From Aculops lycopersici (taxonomy: Eukaryota; Arthropoda; Arachnida; Trombidiformes; Eriophyidae), in contig WNKI01000001.1 of NCBI GenBank assembly GCA_015350385.1, forward strand, positions 1,960,524 to 2,024,523: a DNA stretch of 64,000 nucleotides. The letters are read 5' to 3'. How positions within the stretch are numbered: position 1 is the stretch's first letter; each line of letters opens with the position of its first letter. Below the pieces are notes generated by a model that was not told the origin of the DNA, did no database searches, and saw only the letters and a list, made by a program, of their open reading frames with translations. A program made the position numbers and the translations under genes. Shown here one piece after another: positions 10,275 through 17,909 of the stretch.

Positions 10275-11510
10275 ATGCACAAGACAAAGAAAGAGTTTGA
10301 CTTCTCGAAATACAAGCAACGAAGAATCGCATTGAAGATCCTGTATTTTGGTTGGGATTACGCGGGACTCGCTGATCAAACTGATGCAATAAATACCATC
10401 GAACACCACCTGTTCCAAGCTCTAACTAAAGCCTGTTTAATAAAGTCAAGAGATACTTGCAATTACAATAGATGCGGTAGGACGGACAAAGGTGTATCAT
10501 CCTTTGGACAAGTTGTTGATCTCAATATACGATCAAATCTATTGGACGAAGAAGAGCCCCAAAATGTCGGATTATTTTCGCCGCCTGATTATGTGCCAGA
10601 TGACAGAACTGCCAAGAGAGACGACAATCGCACCGAACTCAACTATGTTGAGATTCTTAACCGCCTTCTACCGGACGAGATCAAAGCCATAGCTTGGGCC
10701 CCAGTCAAAGAGGGATTCTCTTCAAGATTTAGTTGCAGGGGTAGATCTTATAGCTATATTTTCCCAAAGGGTGATTTGTGTATCGAATCGATGCAAAAGG
10801 CTGCAAATTATTTAGTTGGAACGTATGACTACCGAAATTTATGCTCCTGGGATCTGAATGCAGTTACAGACCACACTAGGACAATTATGGGAACTGAAAT
10901 AAGGCCACTCAACTTCTCGAAAGATCTACCCGCAAAACAATATCCCAACTCCTTCTATGAGGTTATAATACAAGGACAGGGTTTTCTGTACCACCAAATA
11001 CGATGCATAATGTCTATATTGTTTCTAGTTGGAACTAAAAGTGAATCACCCGAGGTGGTTCGTGATCTCCTGGATGTTGAAAGATGTCCTGCAAGGCCAA
11101 ATTATAACAAAGCTAGTCCCCTGCCGCTATGCCTATTTGACTGCAAGTATAGTGCCGATGATCTACCGCTGGGTTGGATTCATGACCAACGAGCTCTTGC
11201 AAATCTATTGAAACATCTCAAGCAACTCTGGTGCGAATACAAGACTAAAACACTGATGATTGAACGTGCATTGTTTGATATTCAAGATTTGATACTAAGT
11301 GGAGATCATGAGCAGAAATCAGATGAATGCGAGAAGTCAGATTGCAAGCGCCTCAAGTTGGATCTCAACAGGTGGAGAGATTTTGGAATCACGTGTGATA
11401 CAATGAGTGATAACAAATACGTGCCTCTCATGAAGAGGCCTCGAGGCGAACCATTGGAGAAGAGATTGGAGACTTTGAGGGATAAAAAGAAGACGAATAA
11501 AGACCAATAG
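10275..11510 (+). CDS. PUS3: PUS3, tRNA pseudouridine(38/39) synthase
   Basis: The 411-residue product matches PUS3 (TruA family). The start of the fold is FDFSKYKQRRIALKILYFGW. The catalytic motif YNRCGRTDKGVSSFGQVVDL carries the expected aspartate. Other family blocks are ILNRLLPDEIKAIAWAPV, FSSRFSCRGRSYSYIFPKGD, YLVGTYDYRNLCSWDL and GQGFLYHQIRCIMSILFLVG. The enzyme isomerises uridine 38/39 in tRNA anticodon arms, in cytosol, nucleus or mitochondria. ATG 10275 is the first in frame; an open stretch upstream starts only with GTG. The frame is uninterrupted. An AATAAA at 11496-11501 overlaps the last codons, so the polyadenylation signal may sit inside the coding region. Confidence 0.96.
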   Translation: MHKTKKEFDFSKYKQRRIALKILYFGWDYAGLADQTDAINTIEHHLFQALTKACLIKSRDTCNYNRCGRTDKGVSSFGQVVDLNIRSNLLDEEEPQNVGLFSPPDYVPDDRTAKRDDNRTELNYVEILNRLLPDEIKAIAWAPVKEGFSSRFSCRGRSYSYIFPKGDLCIESMQKAANYLVGTYDYRNLCSWDLNAVTDHTRTIMGTEIRPLNFSKDLPAKQYPNSFYEVIIQGQGFLYHQIRCIMSILFLVGTKSESPEVVRDLLDVERCPARPNYNKASPLPLCLFDCKYSADDLPLGWIHDQRALANLLKHLKQLWCEYKTKTLMIERALFDIQDLILSGDHEQKSDECEKSDCKRLKLDLNRWRDFGITCDTMSDNKYVPLMKRPRGEPLEKRLETLRDKKKTNKDQ

Positions 11511-12007
11511 CTATCATCATCATCATATCAATACGATGGCATCAAATCAAAGCATGTTTTTATTTGCCTCCGCTACTTGCTTCGTTTCCAATCGTTTCAT
11601 GGCCTCAACTAGCTTGCTCTGGTCTCTTTGTGTCAAGCTCTTGCACATATGATATATGTGACACGAGAATGCGTATCTTATATCCTTTGCGTTCCTTGCG
11701 CAAGATATGCGAAGCTTTCAAGTCATTTTCCTTTGCAATAGACATCAAGCTCAAGAATTGACTCTGAGCGGCCACCTTCTCTTCTTACAACGATCCTTGG
11801 GTAGTCCTGAATTATTAGAAATCTCTATTTACTTCCAATTATTCACGGGATTTCAAATGACAACTTTCAAGCTGTTGAAAATAAAGGCGACAATGATGAG
11901 GATGAAGAAAAACAATTGATTTTATTGAGGGTAAACTATCAAGTCCACTAGATTACAAAATTGGTCGCTATCTTATTGTTTGACTAAAGACTACCTCACC
12001 TGTATTT
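11511..12007. other. Spacer holding a pseudogene fragment
   Basis: Apart from the pseudogene at 11595-11812 listed next, this stretch shows only AT-rich sequence and a CATCATCAT run at about 11515-11524. It contains the 3' flank of PUS3 and the promoter of the orphan at 12008. Confidence 0.5.
11595..11812 (-). pseudogene. Decayed, internally deleted copy of the secreted-protein gene at 15535-16404
   Basis: Two blocks match the intact gene in the same orientation. Positions about 11597-11660 correspond to its last codons (shared ATGGCCTCAA and the HIC..SQSELIEAIK region). Positions about 11690-11812 correspond to residues about 53-90, sharing strings such as TCAAGAATTGACTC, CTTGCGCAA, GATCCTTGG and AGTCCTGAA. 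The roughly 500 bp between these blocks in the intact gene are missing. Translated on the minus strand, the second block reads SQFLSL and HILRK like its parent, but it is preceded by an in-frame TAA and followed by a frame shift. It is a dead partial duplicate about 4 kb from the functional copy. Confidence 0.85.
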
Positions 12008-12433
12008 ATGGCGAACCTCAACTATGACAAACTAAAGTCAAGCGAGTTGGCGGGAGATTTTGTATTGACAGATTTGGAAAAGTTATACTACTTCGATGGA
12101 CAATCGAGGGATCACAACGCAACCATGTTATTTCAACCGAGTTGCACGCATCACTTTATGAATGGCGACCACCTAATATTGAAGCGGAAGTTGGCTAGCT
12201 CATTGGCAAATCTCGAGAATTTTTACTCCACCTCAATCAAGCACATTGAAGGTGAGCACATGAGTATCAGTGAGAGATTTACAAGCTCGTTGAGTGAGTT
12301 TATCAAAACTCATGGGAAGTCAATGATGTTTAAGGGAGGAGGTCAAACTTTCTTTGCAGCGACGTTCCAACTTCTATCAGGCGCCCTCTTTGGATCATTA
12401 CTCTTTGTGTACCAACCCCAACAGTTTGATTGA
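12008..12433 (+). CDS. Small orphan protein with one C-terminal hydrophobic segment
   Basis: An ATG-initiated frame of 141 residues lies between PUS3 and the M28 peptidase gene on the same strand. Residues about 30-105 are mixed polar and probably helical (LILKRKLASSLANLENFY, SISERFTSSLSEFIKTH). Residues about 113-135 are hydrophobic (FFAATFQLLSGALFGSLLFV) and could span a membrane. I do not recognise the family. Another open frame continues at 12354-12566 in a different phase with no clear splice donor between them, so the true C-terminus could differ. Confidence 0.5.
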   Translation: MANLNYDKLKSSELAGDFVLTDLEKLYYFDGQSRDHNATMLFQPSCTHHFMNGDHLILKRKLASSLANLENFYSTSIKHIEGEHMSISERFTSSLSEFIKTHGKSMMFKGGGQTFFAATFQLLSGALFGSLLFVYQPQQFD

Positions 12434-12856
12434 CCAGTGGCACAGGCTCGTGTCCACAAGAAGTACCAGGTCGGTCTCAGAGGTGAAGCTAAAGGATTCA
12501 AGTGAGCATGATATTCATCTGAACGATCTACCTGAGCTACAAATGATTGTGACGGCTCCGGTTTAATCAATCTAAACGACTTTCAAACATGAAAATGATG
12601 AATATAATAATATTGGAGCCGACAAAAATTGTTCATATTGAAGTGGAGAAATTTTGAAATTGGTGTTTGTAAACTTGAACTTAATTCAGTTAGGCAATTG
12701 CACTTCAACCAATGAGGGAGATCAGGTTACATGAAATGAGAGTTGGGCGTTCATATTACCTGTTAGCCACAACATGGATCGATTCACTCTCTCCGGGTGG
12801 CTATATATTTTTATATTTTCCAATAGAATAGTGGGATTACTTGATAATAGAAAAAC
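12434..12856. other. Spacer upstream of the M28 peptidase gene
   Basis: The stretch is AT-rich. A TATATATTTTTATA string at about 12802-12815 lies some 45 bp upstream of the peptidase ATG and is the only promoter-like element I see. Confidence 0.5.
12802..12815 (+). promoter_or_regulatory. Candidate TATA box of the M28 peptidase gene
   Basis: The AT string TATATATTTTTATA would place a start site near 12835, giving a leader of about 20 bases before the ATG at 12857. Placement is plausible but rests on sequence alone. Confidence 0.4.
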
Positions 12857-14053
12857 ATGGATAAAGTTTTAATTATACTTACCACTTTAATTGCGGCCTT
12901 CATATTGATCATCAATGCAAGTCAAGCATCTGCGAAATCAAGGCATAAACATGAACATGAGCTTAAACATTCATCAGCTAGAGATGACGCCAACTCTAGT
13001 TCCTCGACAGAGGAAAGGATTAAGGGTTACGTACATCAAATGAGATATGTTCAAAGGATGGAAACGGATTTGGATTCCATCAAAAGCTTCATCAACTACC
13101 CCTTTTCAGAGGAACGATCTGAGACATATATAAAGGAGAATGTGGTTGAATTTTTGGTGGATAAACTCCAAAGTTACGGTCTCGTCGTTGAAACTCATAA
13201 TTATTCGAACGAATATTCATTCTTTGCATCTCAGCACGGAGTTAATGTGATCGCCAAGTTGCCTGAGAGTCGCATTGAAACACAAGTGGCATCAGGTAGA
13301 TGGTTAATCATTGGTGCCCACTACGATTCGGTGGAAAGAGCACCGGGAGTTAATGACGACGGATCTGGTTCAGCGGGAATCCTAGAAGTGGCTCGCATAA
13401 TTGCGCGACAACGATGCAGATTTCGATTCGGCCAGCCAGTCTTTGTTTGGTTCGATCAAGAGGAAGTGGGACTACTGGGTAGTGGAGCTTTTATCAGAGA
13501 CATAATCAGACCAAAGATAACTAGCGGCGAAATCAAGTCGGTGAAATTGATTCAATCCGATATGATACTAACGTATGATCCCGAGGACTTTTCGCAAATG
13601 AAATTTTACAAGGATTCACCTGAGTTGTTCGAATCGGCGCGCCAAAGTAACTTCCGGGGCGACTTTATCTCGGTTATAGGTCGGAACACCCATCGGGACA
13701 GGCATTTAGTTGAAGTGTACCAAGCCAGTTGGCGGGCAATGGGGTTCAAACCCGACCAGGCCAAATATCATCCGATTGATTCGGCAGATTTGAGCTCAGA
13801 TCAGAGTAGTTTTTGGCGTGCCGAATTGGAATTGGTTTCACCTTTGGAGGCTGTGGTCTTGTATGATAATGGAATTGAGCGTACACCTTATAAAAATTGC
13901 TACCACAAACCATGCGACGATAGGCGCCTTTTAACCAGCGACAATTTTAGTTTTATGAAACGAGTACTGGATGCCCTAACAATGACCATACTATTCTTGT
14001 GCGGTGGCCTGTGCCTAGAAGTCTCTGAACTAATTGAATTCAATCGTAAGTGA
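12857..14053 (+). CDS. Secreted M28-family zinc metallopeptidase (aminopeptidase-like)
   Basis: The product is 398 residues. Residues 1-26 form a signal peptide (VLIILTTLIAAFILIINAS). The M28 metal site is complete: His155 and Asp157 in GAHYDSVERAPGVNDDGSGS, bridging Asp167, catalytic Glu202 with ligand Glu203 in WFDQEEVGLLGSG, Asp235 in QSDMILTYDPE, and His350 in NCYHKPCDD. Enzymes of this family remove N-terminal residues from peptides. The HYDS..GVNDDGSGSAG pattern fits aminopeptidases better than glutaminyl cyclotransferases. A hydrophobic stretch at about 372-387 near the C-terminus could be a GPI signal or membrane segment. An AATAAA lies at 14076-14081, just after the stop. No intron. 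Substrate is unknown. Confidence 0.88.
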   Translation: MDKVLIILTTLIAAFILIINASQASAKSRHKHEHELKHSSARDDANSSSSTEERIKGYVHQMRYVQRMETDLDSIKSFINYPFSEERSETYIKENVVEFLVDKLQSYGLVVETHNYSNEYSFFASQHGVNVIAKLPESRIETQVASGRWLIIGAHYDSVERAPGVNDDGSGSAGILEVARIIARQRCRFRFGQPVFVWFDQEEVGLLGSGAFIRDIIRPKITSGEIKSVKLIQSDMILTYDPEDFSQMKFYKDSPELFESARQSNFRGDFISVIGRNTHRDRHLVEVYQASWRAMGFKPDQAKYHPIDSADLSSDQSSFWRAELELVSPLEAVVLYDNGIERTPYKNCYHKPCDDRRLLTSDNFSFMKRVLDALTMTILFLCGGLCLEVSELIEFNRK

Positions 14054-15534
14054 TGAGGAGAGGGAGAGAGAAAGGAATAAATGAATCCAGGTGAATAGAG
14101 GAAACTACTCAGCGGTCTTTTCTCGTTTAATTATCCCAAAAGAGAGGATTGGTCTTCTATCTGAACGTGAACTTGATCTTGAGGCTCCAAATCTAGTTAG
14201 AATTTCGATTCAAGATTTTGATAACGGAATGTGCGAGGTACTTCAGCACTAGCCAACGAGCCAAGTGGTAGTAGTAAGGGGATTGAAATGTGCCTAGGTG
14301 GCTTTGAAGTGTGCACTATGGACTTGGGCTTCTCAAGGGTGTTTGGTTCCCGAGAAGAGCCTCCCAATTTTGTACATCTAGTTTATCAACGAAGGTAGCT
14401 AGGTAAGTGAGAGTGGCGATGTTCCCCTAGAGTCTTAACTTTCTTTTTCAGGAAGATCGAAGGTTCGGTTTGCCGACAGTATCGCTGCATACTCTTCCTT
14501 GAGACTGGCTTAAATACGTAAGTTAAGACGTTTCTCTCCAAGAGTGTCTGGAACCCATCGCTCAAACCAAATATATCAATCAGGTGCATATAGACAAAGA
14601 TGTACTTGCTATGCTGCTCCTCTTAGTGTGAGATGATCGACTTGCGTCTTGATTCGGTTGGGAAGAAGCTTGGTTTGCGGTCATCAGTTGGACACAATTT
14701 TCTCCTGTAGAAGCTGTCAACCAAGCTGAAGGTCGTTCTGGGTGATACTGCTTGCTCGAGACAGTGTTAACTATTCTCGGTTGGTTTATCTAGATTGCTA
14801 CCTATCTCTCTGAAAGTTTTCTAGACTTTCAGTTGTCACTCTTGGGATGAGATATCCAAATTGATCGTTGAGATGGGAGGGAAAAATTCAATTTGGTTTA
14901 TCTACATTACTCTAGGACCAAGAGATATGAAGACATGGCAAGGGTGATGCAGGGGGAAGACTTCCAACTGACACGCCCAAAGATAGATATGACATTTACA
15001 AGAGGAATGATCACCGTCACCCAACCCAAAACAAGGGACTCTAGTGAACCGTTGAGTGGGCTAGGCAACTAAACTAACTTGTAAGTTGACAGGTAGTTGT
15101 CCCATAGCTAATAAGCCTATTAGGATGAATAGAAGAGGGCAGCTGATACTGTTCCAGGCCGTAATGATCCCCGCCTTTATTGGGAGACTGTCTAGATAGT
15201 AAGCGGACTACTATCGAATGCTTTCTCTAGTCACATTTCAGAGGCCTCAAATGCCGCAGGATTTGAGATGAGAAAAAACATGGGAATACTGTCACCGAGG
15301 TATGGTGGTCGTTGGTCGTTTGGTTTGGTCTCGGGCTAGACCGAAGTTGGTCATATTTCTGCCTAAGTGGTAGGAAATTATGTCCTCCACCGGTAGCTGC
15401 GAGTGCACAATCAAAGGACAAACTGATAGAGAAAAAGAAACTTTCTGTCGAGATTTGAGATATTCTTCAACAAATGAATGAAGGGGGTTTCGTTTATTCA
15501 ATCAAATGAAAGCAAAAACGACTACGACAACAAT
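14054..15534. other. 1.5 kb convergent intergenic region
   Basis: This lies between the ends of the M28 gene (+) and the secreted orphan (-). It holds their 3' UTRs, including a minus-strand AATAAA at 15498-15493, just past the orphan stop. Two frames of about 65 codons (14386-14589 and 15227-15421, minus) have no family resemblance and are probably chance. Nothing else was recognised; decayed gene remnants are possible. Confidence 0.45.
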
Positions 15535-16404
15535 CTAACTCTTAAATTGCTCCTTGATGGCCTCAATAAGCTCTGATTGGCTGCGCTTGATAAGGTGCTC
15601 GCAAATGTGAAATCTCAACCAAGTGAATCTGATATAATCCATATCGTCTTGGCCCATAGAAACATTCAACTCAACTGCAGTCTGGTTGAAGATAAGCACA
15701 TCCATCCAGTCATGAGTAGTGATAATGAACTGGTTACAAGTGTCGAATGTTATCTCAATCATAGATTTACTCGTCTCCCTGTTCAACGAATTGACAAAAT
15801 TTTTATCTGAAAACTTGAACGCCTGGTAGATAGCCCCTGCGAGCTCGGCAGGTGCCATTTTTTCGATTCCCTCGTAGAAGGCAACCTCGTTGCTTGAGTT
15901 TGGCCTAGAATAATAAAAGGCTCCCACCTCTGAAATTCTATCAAGTCTGTTGATTAGCTTGCCCAAAAATCTCTTATGAACATTGTACTTGTAAGTGATG
16001 CTACCGACAAGAGCCCTGGAAGCCTCGGTACATTTGGCCGAGTGTTCTTCTTGGAATTTATAGATCATCTTTTGCAAGCGCAACTTCAAATTGCCCGAGT
16101 TTTCTGGCCAGTTGAGACCGGCATCGTCGAAGTTCTTGCGCAAAATATGCAAAGCTTCCAAGTCACACTTCTCTACAATTGACCCCAAGCTCAAGAATTG
16201 ACTCCAAGCAGCCATTTCCTTTTGATTCATCGATCCTTGGACAGTCCTGAAGTACTCGCTAGCTCTAGTCAATGCCTTATGATACTTAACATGGGCTGGG
16301 ACATTACCAGTGAACCACTTGTTGATCGATTTGTATTCGGTCGACATAGTGGAAGCCACCTGTAGGCAGGCGGCCAAAACGAGTAGCTTGGTGAAGAAGT
16401 TCAT
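15535..16404 (-). CDS. Secreted orphan protein, source family of the nearby pseudogene
   Basis: The 289-residue product starts at ATG 16404 with a clear signal peptide (MNFFTKLLVLAACLQVASTM). The mature part has five or six cysteines (in VEKCDLEAL, SAKCTEAS, FDTCNQFI and FHICEHLI) and potential N-glycosylation sites (NSSN, NQTA, NVSM). It is predicted mostly helical. I do not recognise a family. A deleted, frame-broken copy lies about 4 kb to the left, so this belongs to a locally duplicating family. A minus-strand AATAAA (15498-15493) follows the stop. A GGGTATAAAAC string at 16811-16801 on the minus strand may be its TATA box, which would imply a leader of about 370 bases. Confidence 0.8.
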   Translation of the reverse strand: MNFFTKLLVLAACLQVASTMSTEYKSINKWFTGNVPAHVKYHKALTRASEYFRTVQGSMNQKEMAAWSQFLSLGSIVEKCDLEALHILRKNFDDAGLNWPENSGNLKLRLQKMIYKFQEEHSAKCTEASRALVGSITYKYNVHKRFLGKLINRLDRISEVGAFYYSRPNSSNEVAFYEGIEKMAPAELAGAIYQAFKFSDKNFVNSLNRETSKSMIEITFDTCNQFIITTHDWMDVLIFNQTAVELNVSMGQDDMDYIRFTWLRFHICEHLIKRSQSELIEAIKEQFKS

Positions 16405-16800
16405 AGCGACCAGTTAGAAGAACCAGGCGAAATCTAACGTTGAATTAACTTGGATTGATTCGAATCTCAATGGAAGTGATGCAAAGAGATACTAGCTCAT
16501 AGGCTAGAAAATTTTTGGGCCTGGCTGGACAGTGCTTTCTATTTTTAGAACACTGTCTAGTGCTCAGATTTTAGAACAATGCGACTCATGGGAAAGTTTT
16601 TGAGAATGCTCTCGAGCCCAGTGGTTGTCTCAAGTCTTTCTATAGATTACACTTCGAAATCGGGAGTTTGATTAGCTAATTAGATTATTGATAAACTCAG
16701 CAAAATCACCACAAAAGAGGGCGACACTTCTCACAACTGAACAGAGTAGAACTAGAAATCAATCAGATTATGATATAGTAGAAGTGACAATCAATACAAA

Positions 16801-16811
16801 GTTTTATACCC
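16801..16811 (-). promoter_or_regulatory. Candidate TATA box (GGGTATAAAAC, minus strand)
   Basis: A textbook TATAAAA with a GC flank points toward the secreted orphan gene. Its distance to the ATG (about 400 bases) is long for this genome, so an unseen leader intron or a different transcript is possible. Confidence 0.4.
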
Positions 16812-17004
16812 AAAGTTGATCTCAAGGTCATCAAGTGGTTGCGCTTATGGCCACTTTGCATCCGACCATCTTTTTATGCGAATTCTCTTGAATTACACGA
16901 AATGTAAACACAGGGTTTCTCTCGGCGAGCCGCACACATAAAATCTCAATTTTCTCAAAGGTCTTTGCATGCGAAGGGCTTTTTCGGGGATGTAGCTAGA
17001 GTTA

Positions 17005-17026
<22 letters not shown>
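17005..17026. repeat. (CT)n microsatellite
   Basis: About eleven CT units, followed by a degenerate CT/TTT tail to 17045. Confidence 0.8.
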
Positions 17027-17038
<12 letters not shown>

Positions 17039-17909
17039 TTCTCTGTGTGTGTGGCGCATCAATTTTGAACTTTGACCGCTGACTGGCTGTTTGTGCGATT
17101 ATTTTGGGGGCTTTTCTCTCTAAACTCAGTCTCTTTTTATCCTCTACGTTCTCCAAACAAGCGAGCAAATGCATGGAAAGGAGCGAGACAAACACAAGCA
17201 ATTTATCACACAAACTACTGTCGAGTTTTAGCCAGCAAGAGAGTGAGGCGCACTTATTTCTCACAAAAACACAACGCGACGAGTGGCGACAGCAATGTGA
17301 TGCATCATTTCCCTCCGTCTATAACCTACCTACTCTCTCTCCACACGGAGCCCGCTAAATACATTATATCGACACCACCCATATTTTAATTACTTTACTC
17401 TATCAACTACTTTGATACAATAACCCTTCTCAGTATCGAACCCTACGTCACTCTATCTTACTAGTGACAGCCCAAATCGTATCAGCAGATTAACTTAGAG
17501 TTGTTGTTATTATTGTTGTTGCTGTTCTGTAGTCCTTGCTGTGAATGTTAACATGATGAACTCACATACCTCGAGGTGCTGCAACCTGCTGCTTAAAAAT
17601 ATCATCAATTAGAAAACTTGTTACTGCATGACATGTCAAGCAAAAGCAACTAAATTTTATTATTTACACAAAACTAAAACATATTATACCTGGAGGGGAA
17701 TAATCATTATTATTATTATTATCACTATTATAGATGCTGTAACGTTGAAAAGAAACAAAAACTTTCCAAGATAGAGAAAAAGTGGAATTTGCAACATTTG
17801 GTTCCCTCTGTTACAACTCTGTCCACACCATTGGTGCCTATTATTAGTATTATGTCACCAGTAGACAGGCAAGCGGGAGTTTTGAGCATTAATTTACAAC
17901 ATTGCCATC

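Larger units (their letters stand above)
16405..17909. other. Divergent intergenic region between the secreted orphan (-) and the sorting nexin (+)
   Basis: It contains the candidate minus-strand TATA box at 16811-16801, a CT microsatellite at 17005-17026 and an ATT triplet run near 17703-17722. Open frames around 16893-17389 are low-complexity, overlap on both strands and lack support. Confidence 0.5.
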
